10,164 nt of DNA from the NCBI GenBank assembly GCA_027858355.1, contig JAQICW010000465.1, positions 1 through 10,164 on the forward strand, written 5' to 3'. The position numbers were made by a program, and so were the translations under genes. This stretch comes from Desulfobacula sp. GTDB taxonomy: Bacteria; Desulfobacterota; Desulfobacteria; Desulfobacterales; Desulfobacteraceae. The first letter of the stretch is position 1. Each line of letters starts with the position of its first letter. Shown here one piece after another: positions 1-6,895 of this stretch. A model generated the notes under the pieces. It saw nothing but the letters and a program-made list of their open reading frames with translations, searched no databases and was not told the origin of the DNA.

Positions 1-1
1 G

Positions 2-235
2 GAAGAGACCATCCGAAAACCCTTGGACCTTGAAAAAAATGGCAAGTTCAATTTTAAGAATGCCATGATGAATTTTGAAAAAGAAATCCTGGTTCATACA
101 TTGAAAACATCAAGAACAACCCGGAATATGGCTAAAAATTTGGGAATTGATCACTCGACAGTGGTTCGAAAGTTAAAAAAACACGACTTGTCAACTGCTG
201 GTGCAAAAATACACCGGTACAATGAGAAGGTGTGA
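2..235 (+). CDS. C-terminal end of a sigma-54-type transcriptional activator (Fis/TyrR-like HTH), 5' truncated
   Basis: The reading frame is open from base 2 to the TGA at 233-235, so only about 77 C-terminal residues are present and the real start lies outside the window. The visible part has the pattern of the DNA-binding tail of RocR/TyrR/NtrC-type enhancer-binding proteins: an acidic helix (NFEKEILVHTL), then a helix-turn-helix with the signature TTRNMAKNLGIDHSTVVRKL. In that family this tail follows a sensory domain and an AAA+ domain that contacts sigma-54 RNA polymerase; neither is visible here. The neighbour is a TRAP/oxidoreductase array on the same strand, preceded by a -24/-12 promoter match and a palindrome, which fits a local activator. 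The TTG at 23 is inside the gene and is not the start. Family assignment is good; the sensed ligand is unknown. Confidence 0.8.
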   Translation, partial: EETIRKPLDLEKNGKFNFKNAMMNFEKEILVHTLKTSRTTRNMAKNLGIDHSTVVRKLKKHDLSTAGAKIHRYNEKV

Positions 236-244
236 TTTAGCACC
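229..244 (+). promoter_or_regulatory. GGTG-N8-CACC inverted repeat at the regulator stop codon; weak terminator or upstream operator
   Basis: GGTG (229-232) and CACC (241-244) are separated by 8 bases, the same spacing and core as the longer palindrome at 294-315. The T-rich stretch at 249-260 would also let it act as a poor terminator for the regulator gene (4-5 bp stem). The repeat is short, so chance is a real alternative. Confidence 0.3.
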
Positions 245-293
245 AAGATTTTTTCTTTTTAATTCAGTTTGTTACGGAACCGTCTTAATGAAA

Positions 294-315
294 TCTGGTG
301 TAAAAAATCACCAGA
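294..315 (+). promoter_or_regulatory. Candidate upstream activator site: palindrome TCTGGTG-N8-CACCAGA
   Basis: There is a perfect 7-bp inverted repeat, 294-300 against 309-315, with an AT-rich 8-base centre. It sits about 75 bases upstream of the -24 element and about 110 bases before the predicted transcription start. That is where sigma-54 activators usually bind as dimers through Fis-type HTH domains, and the preceding gene encodes such a domain. A third half-site, CTGGTG, lies at 320-325 and could pair with 309-314 as an alternative RNA hairpin. The operator role is inferred from position and symmetry. Confidence 0.5.
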
Positions 316-388
316 AGGGCTGGTGCCTTCAAAATCTTTTTTCAATTAACCATCTGATTTTAAATGACAAATAGACTATATTGCCACC

Positions 389-404
389 TGGCACAGATCT
401 GGCA
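389..404 (+). promoter_or_regulatory. Candidate sigma-54 (-24/-12) promoter for the TRAP/oxidoreductase array
   Basis: TGGCAC (389-394), five bases, then TGGCA (400-404). The consensus is TGGCAC-N5-TTGCA. The invariant GG (390-391) and GC (402-403) are at the correct spacing and only one core base differs (TGGC for TTGC). The predicted transcription start is near 415, leaving a leader of about 120 bases before dctP. Support comes from the regulator tail upstream and the palindrome at 294-315. Confidence 0.6.
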
Positions 405-454
405 TATGAATTATAAGAATTATATGAATTAATTGCCCTTTAGTTTGCAGTGCA

Positions 455-488
455 CAGGGAGAAACTTAAAAATTGTTTGTACTCCCTG
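455..488 (+). promoter_or_regulatory. Leader hairpin ahead of dctP (CAGGGAG...CTCCCTG)
   Basis: CAGGGAG (455-461) pairs perfectly with CTCCCTG (482-488). An inner AAAC/GTTT pair (462-465 with 475-478) extends the stem past a small bulge. It lies in the predicted untranslated leader, about 50 bases before the dctP start. A short CTTTT follows four bases after the stem, so it could be a weak attenuator or simply an mRNA-stabilising stem. No known riboswitch consensus was recognised. Confidence 0.45.
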
Positions 489-537
489 GGGCTTTTACAT
501 TAATATAAATATTTTTTTATTTTAACAGGAGGCATTT

Positions 538-1575
538 ATGAAAAGAAGTATTGTTATTTGTTGTATTACGCTCATGATTCTTTCTTTGGGATCTGTGGCA
601 ATGGCCAAAAAAAAATTCACCTGTAAGATTTCCCTGATTCATTCTGAAGATTTATACAAGGATTCAGGCTATCCAACTGCAGTTGTATTCAAAAACATTG
701 TGGAAGCCCAGACAGGCGGGGATATCGAAGTAAAAATATATCCCAACAGCCAGCTTGGCAAAGAAACAGAGGCAATGGAAGCGTTGCAGATGGGAACCAT
801 TCAGATCGCCTGTCCTTCTGTCGGTGCTGCAAGCAAATTTGTACCGGAAATGTACTCTTTAAATTTTCCTTTCATGTTTGATAATCAATTGGAAGCCTGG
901 CAGTTCTATGATAGCGATTTTGTCAAAGAAACCCTGAAAGCCACTCGTAAAAACGGTTTTCGCTATATAGGTCAAACAGATGACGGCGGCGGGTTCGTAT
1001 GCCTCACCAATACCAAACATCCGGTAAAAAAACCGTCTGATTTAAGTGATATCAAAATGCGTGACCTGGAACACCCCGGCAGGCTTGCTTTCTGGAAAGC
1101 CCTGGGTGTTTCTGCCACGCCAATTCCCTGGGAAGAACTCTATATATCCCTGCAAACCGGTGTTGTTGACGGACAGTCCAATGGGTTTGGTATTATTTCC
1201 TGGGCCAAACTCTGGGAGGTTCAAAAATATGCCACACTACTCAAACATTACTATGGCAGTCTGACCTGGTTTGTCAGCGAAAAATGGTTCCAAAAATTGC
1301 CTCCCAAATATCAAATCGTCATTGTTCAGGCCATGGAAGAAGCCAAATGGGCCGGACGCGGGGTGGTCAGTATCAAGAATATTACCGGTGCTGCTGAAGC
1401 TACGGAAAACGGAATGGAAGTCTATATTCCAACAGCTGATGAGATTGATGCCTTCAGGTCTCTGGGTCAGCCAGCCTATGTAAAATGGGTTAAGGAAAAA
1501 ACCAAAAGCACCCTTGTGGATGACGCCCTGAAAGAAATAAAAACCATACGGGTTCAAAATAAGATCTTCAATTAA
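538..1575 (+). CDS. dctP: TRAP transporter solute-binding protein, DctP family
   Basis: This 345-residue periplasmic binding protein captures a substrate, usually a carboxylate, and hands it to the DctQM membrane pair for sodium- or proton-driven uptake. Residues 1-23 form a Sec signal peptide: KR, a hydrophobic core, and an AMA cleavage site before KKKF. The mature part has the family landmarks. IKMRDLEHP includes Arg175, the position of the arginine that normally clamps the substrate carboxylate. ALGVSATPIPWEELYISLQ follows, then GVVDGQSN (208-215). Length is normal for the family. The start is fixed by an AGGAGG ribosome site at 527-532, five bases before ATG. It is the first gene of the array, preceded by a sigma-54-like promoter and followed by a terminator-like hairpin that may give it higher expression than dctQM. 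Ligand identity is not readable; the downstream amine-type dehydrogenase suggests an amino, imino or opine acid (inference). Confidence 0.93.
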   Translation: MKRSIVICCITLMILSLGSVAMAKKKFTCKISLIHSEDLYKDSGYPTAVVFKNIVEAQTGGDIEVKIYPNSQLGKETEAMEALQMGTIQIACPSVGAASKFVPEMYSLNFPFMFDNQLEAWQFYDSDFVKETLKATRKNGFRYIGQTDDGGGFVCLTNTKHPVKKPSDLSDIKMRDLEHPGRLAFWKALGVSATPIPWEELYISLQTGVVDGQSNGFGIISWAKLWEVQKYATLLKHYYGSLTWFVSEKWFQKLPPKYQIVIVQAMEEAKWAGRGVVSIKNITGAAEATENGMEVYIPTADEIDAFRSLGQPAYVKWVKEKTKSTLVDDALKEIKTIRVQNKIFN

Positions 1576-1588
1576 TTCGTCGGAATAG

Positions 1589-1625
1589 AGGCCAGGTACG
1601 GATGTAAATCAGTGCCTGGCCTTTT
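1589..1625 (+). terminator. Intrinsic terminator / attenuator between dctP and dctQ
   Basis: An 11-bp stem, AGGCCAGGTAC (1589-1599) against GTGCCTGGCCT (1612-1622), has one G-T wobble and a 12-base loop, and runs into TTTTGTTT. It lies 14 bases after the dctP stop and 33 bases before dctQ. Partial termination here would raise binding protein over permease, as is common in binding-protein transport operons. It could also act as an mRNA 3' stabiliser. Confidence 0.75.
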
Positions 1626-1657
1626 GTTTCTCTCAAATCTTTTTTTAGGATGATACG

Positions 1658-2191
1658 ATGGAGAAAATCGCGAAAATAGCTCGTTTCATTTCAGACAAAC
1701 TTGAAACCGGTTTGAATTGGGCCGTTATTTTCTGCACGGGTGCCATGTTGATGGTCGTACTTGCTGGCATCATTTCCCGGGCAGGCTTCAACGCAGCTTT
1801 CCCCTGGTCGGAAGAACTGGGGCGCTATACTATGATTTATGCTGGATGTCTGGGGATCGGTCTGGCACTGAAACGAGGTCTCCACGTGGGGATTGCATTG
1901 ATGGTCAAGAAACTTTCGCCCAATGTTGCCCTGGTGTGTGATATTGCCGGAAGAATTTTAATCACCATTTTTCTGGTGGAAATGATCATTCAAGGAATAT
2001 CTGTCTGTGAGTTTGTTTCCATGCGAACCTCTCCTACAATGGGATTTAACATGGTGTGGGTGTTTATCATTACTCCGGTCACTGCTATTTTGCAGCTCAT
2101 ATTTCTTGGGTTGATGACAATTGAGGATATTGCCGCCGGGGGCATACAGGGAAAGAGCCTTGTACTGCGTGACCATAACATCGACTTTTAA
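1658..2191 (+). CDS. dctQ: TRAP transporter small permease, DctQ family
   Basis: This 177-residue inner-membrane protein is the small subunit that pairs with DctM in a tripartite ATP-independent periplasmic transporter. Four hydrophobic segments are visible, at roughly residues 20-40, 57-71, 92-115 and 131-153. Between the first two is the family motif FPWSEELGRY (48-57), with Trp50 and the acidic pair 52-53. GLALKRGLHVGI (68-79) matches the conserved Gly-x-x-x-x-His loop. Length is typical. ATG is preceded by TAGGA at 1646-1650. It follows dctP on the same strand and precedes dctM by 65 bases. Confidence 0.9.
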   Translation: MEKIAKIARFISDKLETGLNWAVIFCTGAMLMVVLAGIISRAGFNAAFPWSEELGRYTMIYAGCLGIGLALKRGLHVGIALMVKKLSPNVALVCDIAGRILITIFLVEMIIQGISVCEFVSMRTSPTMGFNMVWVFIITPVTAILQLIFLGLMTIEDIAAGGIQGKSLVLRDHNIDF

Positions 2192-2256
2192 TAGGCGGTT
2201 AGTTTTTTTACCCCTATTAAACTTAAACACTCTAAAATTCTCAGGAAAAAAATCCT

Positions 2257-3543
2257 ATGGGACCAATATTATTAGTATCTTTCTTATTTCTTGTTGCTTT
2301 AGGCGTGCCCATTGGCTATACTCTGGGCATCGTTTCTGTGGGAGCCGTTTATATCGCATGGGAACCGGAATACCTGCTGATTCTTGCCCGGAAAATGGTT
2401 TCAGGCGTGGACTCTTATACCATCATGGCCATGCCACTTTTCATGCTGGCGGGAAATGTCATGAACAAGGCAAAAATTACCGATGCCCTGGTTGATTTTT
2501 CCCACGCCCTGGTCGGCCATATCCGAGGGGGGCTTGCCCAGGTGAACATCGTTGCTTCCATCCTTTTTGCAGGGCTTACCGGCGTGGCCATGGCCGACGT
2601 GGCAGCACTAGGTTCCATTCTGATTCCAGCCATGGAAAAGGACGGTTACGGCAAACCCTTTGCGGCCGCTGTTACGGCAGCCTCTTCGGTCATCGGCCCC
2701 ATCATTCCCCCAAGCCTTGTCATGCTGATTTATGCCCATGTCATGGGCGTTTCCGTTGCCGCCCTTTTTTTGGCAGGCGTTATCCCCGGCATAATGATGG
2801 GACTGATGCTCATGGTGACCACCGGTATTATTTCCAAAAAAAGAAATTATCCCAAACGCGGAACCCGCCCCAGTTTAAAGAAGGTCACAATGACGCTGTT
2901 CAAAAGCATGCCGGCGTTGGGATGCCCCATCATCATCCTGGGCGGAATTATTTTTGGCATCTGCACGCCCACAGAGGCCGCGGCACTGGCTGCCCTCTAT
3001 TCTTTTCTGTTGGGTTTCTTTTTCTATAGGACCCTTAAATTGAATCATTTGCCGGGTATTTTTCTGTCCAGTATGGTTCACACCTCAGTTGTGTTTCTGA
3101 TTATTGGAACTGCCTCCCAGCTCGGCTTTTTGATCACGGACATCAGTCTGCCCCAGGAAATATCCGAGGGCATGCTGGGTATCACGACCAACAAAATTTT
3201 GATGCTCATCATCATCAACCTGTTCCTGCTGCTCATGGGTATGATTTTAGAAATCATTCCCAACGTGGTTTTATTGAGTCCCATATTTGCGCCCCTGGCA
3301 GTGGCACTTGGAGTTCATCCCATCCACTTTGCTCTGATCCTTCTTGTTAACTTGAATATTGGTATGAACACACCACCTATGGGTGGGCTGTTGTTTATTA
3401 CCAGCAGTATGGCAGGGGAAAAATTTGACAGGGTTATGCATGAAATGTGGCCGTTTATCGGTACCCAGATTATCACCCTGATCTTTATCACCTATATACC
3501 TGAAACTACCCTGTGGCTTCCAAGGCTGTTTGGATTTATCTAA
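2257..3543 (+). CDS. dctM: TRAP transporter large permease, DctM family
   Basis: This 428-residue multi-spanning inner-membrane protein forms the transport channel of the TRAP system and takes substrate from DctP. It is hydrophobic throughout, with about a dozen membrane segments. Landmarks of the family are MPLFMLAGNVMNKA near residues 54-67, GVAMADVAALGSILIPAM (from 109), VIGPIIPPSLVMLIYA (PPS at 151-153), CTPTEAAALAALY near 240, and NTPPMGG (371-377) near the C terminus. Length is normal for DctM. An AGGA at 2243-2246 lies 10 bases before the ATG, slightly far but usable. Only 43 bases separate its stop from the ridA-like start, consistent with one transcript running on into the catabolic genes. 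Confidence 0.93.
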   Translation: MGPILLVSFLFLVALGVPIGYTLGIVSVGAVYIAWEPEYLLILARKMVSGVDSYTIMAMPLFMLAGNVMNKAKITDALVDFSHALVGHIRGGLAQVNIVASILFAGLTGVAMADVAALGSILIPAMEKDGYGKPFAAAVTAASSVIGPIIPPSLVMLIYAHVMGVSVAALFLAGVIPGIMMGLMLMVTTGIISKKRNYPKRGTRPSLKKVTMTLFKSMPALGCPIIILGGIIFGICTPTEAAALAALYSFLLGFFFYRTLKLNHLPGIFLSSMVHTSVVFLIIGTASQLGFLITDISLPQEISEGMLGITTNKILMLIIINLFLLLMGMILEIIPNVVLLSPIFAPLAVALGVHPIHFALILLVNLNIGMNTPPMGGLLFITSSMAGEKFDRVMHEMWPFIGTQIITLIFITYIPETTLWLPRLFGFI

Positions 3544-3586
3544 TTATAATTAAACTGCAATTTATTAAAAAAATAAGTAAAAAAAT

Positions 3587-3972
3587 ATGTCTGATATCAT
3601 CCGATATGGGAAACCTGTTCAAGGCGGGCTGCCGGTATCAAAGGCGGTCCAAGCCGACGGATGGCTCTATGTGACTGGCCAGGTCCCAAGGGGGAAAAAT
3701 GGAAATCTTATTACCGGGGGGTATGGTTGAGCAGGCCCTGCTCTGTTTTGATAATCTTCTCGATGTACTGGGGCAGGCAGGATAAAACGCAAAGAAAGGA
3801 TGTTGTCCGTATCGGAATTTGGGTAGATGACCCCAGGGATTTTCCGGAATTCAACAAAATATTTTCCCAGTACTTTGATCCTGAGTTCGCCCCGGCAAGA
3901 GTAACGGTCCAAACGGCCATGATGTGTGACTGCAAAGTTGAAATCGATGCCATTGTCTATAAAAAACCATGA
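3587..3972 (+). pseudogene. ridA: RidA (YjgF/YER057c/UK114) family gene disrupted by two +1 frameshifts
   Basis: RidA proteins hydrolyse reactive imines and enamines released by amino-acid-oxidising enzymes. The pieces lie in three frames. From ATG 3587 the first ends in GWLYVTGQVPRGKNGNLITGG and hits TGA at 3731. The second, from about 3723, reads MVEQALLCFDNLLDVLGQAG and stops at TAA. The third, to 3972, gives RKDVVRIGIWVDDPRDFPEF, then PARVTVQTAM with the conserved substrate-binding Arg and VEIDAIVYKKP. Removing one base near the G6 run at 3716-3721 and one near 3772-3782 restores a single frame of 127 residues, the normal RidA length. Both lesions sit at or near G runs, so sequencing or assembly error is as likely as real decay. 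An intact product would suit the dehydrogenase genes that follow. No clear ribosome site is seen before 3587. Family identity is secure; functional state is not. Confidence 0.85.
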
Positions 3973-4014
3973 AACAATAGATCTAAAAAAAAACAGGAAC
4001 AACTTGTAATATAG

Positions 4015-5223
4015 ATGAAACAACATTTTCCCTCATTTGTTATAAAAAAAATACGCGCTTCAATCCCCGGGGCAGGCAGAAGGATTCGGTCCAATGATAA
4101 GCAGCATTTTGATATCATTATTGCAGGCGGTGGAATCATTGGCGCTGCAGTTGGATACGGTTTAGCTAAAAAAGGATGCAGCGTTGCAATCCTGGATGCC
4201 CCCCCGATTCTGGACAGAGCATCCCGCAGCAACATGGGACTTATCTGGAGTCAGTCCAAAGCTCTGGGATGCCCGGAATACGCCCGATTGGGGTTTTTAT
4301 CATCCAGACTCTTCCCGGCCCTTGGCCGTGAGCTTTTAGACACCTCGGGGATAGATATCGTTTACTCCCCATCGGGGGGCATTATTCCCTGTCTTGGAGA
4401 GGAAGATTTCAACCAGCGTTCCCAGTACATTGACGGCCTTAGTATCCAATCCGGCGGAGATTATCCCGGGATAATGATTTCCCGGGAGGAGCTTGAAAAG
4501 ATGTTGCCTAGGATCAACTTCGGGGATCAGGTTGTGGGGGGGGCTTTTTGTGAGGGAGATGGTTATGTGGAGCCCTTGAAGCTGTTATTTGCCCTGCGCC
4601 AGGGCATGGTCAACCTTGGGGGAAATTTTTTAAACGATTCCAGGGTCACCGGCATTTCCAGAGAAAACAAAGGATATGTCGTAAAAACCGCAAAAAATAT
4701 TTTTTCATGTGAACGGCTGGTTCTGGCCGGTGGGATAGGAAACCGTCAACTGGCATCTCACTTTGATCTCAAGGTGCCTGTCCAACCAACCCGGGGACAA
4801 GTTCTTTTAACGGAACGGGTGGGTGACATTTTGCCCATTCCTTTACTGGGGATCACGCGGACACCTGGTGGAACGGTTATGGTGGGATTTATGCATGAAA
4901 ATGTCGGTATGGATACAGGTTTAGTCCCTGAATCACTGGCAAAAGAAGCGAACTGGGCAGTGTCGGTCTGGCCGGCCATTGCAAACTTAAGGGTAATTCG
5001 ATGCTGGAGCAGCCTGCGGGTGATGCCCCGGGATGGATACCCTGTTTACGATACAATTCCCGGGCATTCCAATGCCTTTCTCATCAACACCCACAGTGCT
5101 GTGACCCTTGCAGCAGCCCATGCAGAAACATTGCCGGATTTTGTTCTTGGCAAAGGACTACCCCCGGATCAACAGATCTTTAGCCTGTCACGTTTTAAAA
5201 AAACTGAGGTGAAAAAAGCCTGA
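4015..5223 (+). CDS. FAD-dependent oxidoreductase, DAO family (beta-type subunit of a heteromeric amino/imino acid dehydrogenase)
   Basis: This 402-residue flavoprotein resembles the catalytic beta subunits of HcnC, octopine/nopaline oxidase and D-hydroxyproline dehydrogenase, which oxidise a C-N bond of a small amino or imino acid. The FAD-binding motif is GGGIIG (38-43) after strand DIIIA. RASRSNMGLIWSQSKALGCP matches the typical post-Rossmann region of this subfamily, and a DAO-type end (HSAVTLAAAHAETLPDFVLG) closes the fold. About 30 basic residues precede the FAD strand, an unusual extension. No other in-frame ATG is available, and the nearest AGGA (3995-3998) is 16 bases away, so the start is the weak point. 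Its stop overlaps the next ATG (TGATG). Electrons would pass to the 2Fe-2S and alpha-type partners encoded next. The substrate is undetermined: sarcosine, proline derivatives, opines and D-amino acids are all possible. Confidence 0.85.
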   Translation: MKQHFPSFVIKKIRASIPGAGRRIRSNDKQHFDIIIAGGGIIGAAVGYGLAKKGCSVAILDAPPILDRASRSNMGLIWSQSKALGCPEYARLGFLSSRLFPALGRELLDTSGIDIVYSPSGGIIPCLGEEDFNQRSQYIDGLSIQSGGDYPGIMISREELEKMLPRINFGDQVVGGAFCEGDGYVEPLKLLFALRQGMVNLGGNFLNDSRVTGISRENKGYVVKTAKNIFSCERLVLAGGIGNRQLASHFDLKVPVQPTRGQVLLTERVGDILPIPLLGITRTPGGTVMVGFMHENVGMDTGLVPESLAKEANWAVSVWPAIANLRVIRCWSSLRVMPRDGYPVYDTIPGHSNAFLINTHSAVTLAAAHAETLPDFVLGKGLPPDQQIFSLSRFKKTEVKKA

Positions 5224-5513
5224 TGATGATAGAAAATAAGGGGGATAAACTGATAACAATATACTTTGAAGAAATTGAATACAGGGTTCCCGAAGGCATC
5301 AGTGTGGCTGCAGCAATACTGGGACATATACATGCCGACTATACCAGCATCAATATCATTACCGGTGAACAGTGTGCCCCCCATTGCCTCATGGGTGTCT
5401 GCTTTGATTGTCTGGTGGAAATAGATGATTTGCCCAACCAGCAGTCCTGCATGATTTCGGTAAAGGATGGGATGAGAATTAAGAAACAAATGACACTAGT
5501 GGAGACAAACTGA
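5223..5513 (+). CDS. Small (2Fe-2S)-binding subunit of the heteromeric dehydrogenase (gamma/HcnA type)
   Basis: A 96-residue soluble ferredoxin-like protein. An N-terminal beta hairpin (ITIYFEEIEYRVPEGISVAAAIL) leads to the cluster motif. The ligands are Cys55-x4-Cys60-x2-Cys63-x12-Cys76, the spacing of the plant-type [2Fe-2S] subunits of HcnA, opine oxidase and hydroxyproline dehydrogenase complexes. MGVCFDCLVEID and the closing CMISVKDGMRI are characteristic. Cys51 is an extra cysteine outside the motif. The ATG at 5223 overlaps the previous stop (TGATG); a second ATG at 5226 is also in frame. The next gene overlaps in the same way at 5511-5515, a sign of translational coupling and fixed stoichiometry. 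Likely role: electron relay between the two flavin subunits. It is unlikely to act alone. Confidence 0.88.
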   Translation: MMIENKGDKLITIYFEEIEYRVPEGISVAAAILGHIHADYTSINIITGEQCAPHCLMGVCFDCLVEIDDLPNQQSCMISVKDGMRIKKQMTLVETN

Positions 5514-6895
5514 TGCAGCATCAATGGGACCTGATTGTCATCGGTGGAGGTCCTTCCGGACTCAACGCGGCCAGTGCCGCTGCAGAAAACGGCCTGGAGG
5601 TTATGCTGATCGATGAGCAGGAAATGCCTGGAGGGCAGATTTACAGAAAACTTTCGGCCGAAACGGCAGAAAAACGATTTCTCCAAGCCGATGATCGCAA
5701 AACAGGCCTGGACATAATTAACCGTTTTTTTAAAAGCGGTGCCCATTACGCCCCTGAAACCATTATCTGGTTTGCAGAACCCGGCAGGATAATCTGCTCC
5801 CACAAGGGCAAATCCAGTGAGATAAAATCCCAGTATATGGTTGTTGCCACAGGCGCCATGGAGCGCCCAGTTCCCTTTGCTGGGTGGACATTGCCCGGGG
5901 TTATGGGGGCAGGTGCCAGCGATATTCTTTACAAAGACGCAGGCGTAACACCCCCGGGGCCTGTCATCATTGCAGGCAATGGACCGTTGATACCCCTGGT
6001 TTCCTCACACCTTTCATCCCTTGGGGTCGATATCGCTGCCATACTGGATATGGCCCCCTTCACAAAACGGCTCACCTCCCTTGGTGCCCTTCCCAGGGCA
6101 ATGAAGGATATGCCTTTTCTTTTAAAAGGAGCCGGGATGATGAAAAAACTATACACAAGTAAGGTCCCCATTGTACATGGGGTTACCCAAATTGCAGCCC
6201 ATGGAAATCAGAGACTTGCTTCCGTAAGCTGTGTTACACCACGGAAAACCCTTGAATTTGAGGCAGCTACCCTTCTTTCTCACCATGGTGTCATCCCCCG
6301 CACCCATATGTCACGGATGCTCAGGCTTGAGCACGCCTGGGACAGTCAACAGCGGTACTGGTATCCCAAAACCGATGACAGGGGGATGAGCAGCAATGAA
6401 AGAATTTATGTGATCGGTGACAGCGCGTTTGTCCATGGCGCTGATGCATCTGCATTGAAAGGAACCATGGCCGGAATCGATGTGTCCCTTCGACTGAACA
6501 TGATTTCCAATGCTGAAGCATCAAACCAGTGTCATGCCGTGGACAAAAGTATGAATAAAACCCTGGCCCCCAGAGCCTTTGTTGATAATTGGTTTGCACC
6601 AAACCCAGAGCTTTATAAGGTGGATGATGATGTGATTGTCTGCCGGTGTGAGCGTGTACGGGCTTCTGACCTCCGTATGGCGGTTGCACAGGGCTGCCAT
6701 GAGGTTAATGAGATAAAAATTAGAACCCGATGCGGAATGGGGAACTGTCAGGGTAGAATGTGCGGTCCGGCTGTTGCAGAAATTGCGGCTGAAGCACTTG
6801 GGACTGAGGTGCCGCAAGTCGGCTCCCTTAATATAAGACCACCAATCCGGCCTATTTCCTTTGGACAAATATGTGATGTGGAATATATCCATTGA
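5513..6895 (+). CDS. FAD/NAD(P)-binding oxidoreductase with C-terminal BFD-like [2Fe-2S] domain (alpha-type subunit)
   Basis: This 460-residue subunit belongs to the HcnB / opine oxidase A / D-hydroxyproline dehydrogenase alpha group. The N-terminal dinucleotide motif is GGGPSG (11-16), followed by an acidic strand end (LIDEQ) and PGGQIYRK. VVATGAMERPVPFAGWTLPGVMGAGA is the usual pyridine nucleotide-disulfide signature with the expected ATG. A second Rossmann motif, AGNGPL, lies at 154-159, and IYVIGDSAFVHGAD is the C-terminal FAD-contacting segment. The end of the protein is a BFD-like iron-sulfur domain with Cys377-x-Cys379 and Cys407-x4-Cys412; Cys417 is additional. Length agrees with the family. 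It overlaps the gamma gene by one base and is the last gene of the array. The likely acceptor is a membrane quinone or electron carrier, by analogy; no direct evidence here. Cyanide synthesis by an Hcn-like complex cannot be excluded from sequence but is not favoured. Confidence 0.87.
   Translation: MQHQWDLIVIGGGPSGLNAASAAAENGLEVMLIDEQEMPGGQIYRKLSAETAEKRFLQADDRKTGLDIINRFFKSGAHYAPETIIWFAEPGRIICSHKGKSSEIKSQYMVVATGAMERPVPFAGWTLPGVMGAGASDILYKDAGVTPPGPVIIAGNGPLIPLVSSHLSSLGVDIAAILDMAPFTKRLTSLGALPRAMKDMPFLLKGAGMMKKLYTSKVPIVHGVTQIAAHGNQRLASVSCVTPRKTLEFEAATLLSHHGVIPRTHMSRMLRLEHAWDSQQRYWYPKTDDRGMSSNERIYVIGDSAFVHGADASALKGTMAGIDVSLRLNMISNAEASNQCHAVDKSMNKTLAPRAFVDNWFAPNPELYKVDDDVIVCRCERVRASDLRMAVAQGCHEVNEIKIRTRCGMGNCQGRMCGPAVAEIAAEALGTEVPQVGSLNIRPPIRPISFGQICDVEYIH

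Noticed and set aside
5223..6895. Naming the three subunits hydrogen cyanide synthase (HcnABC)
   Set aside because: The domain set matches, but opine oxidases and hydroxyproline/proline dehydrogenases share it. Gene order differs (C-A-B type here), and a TRAP transporter with RidA fits amino or imino acid use better.
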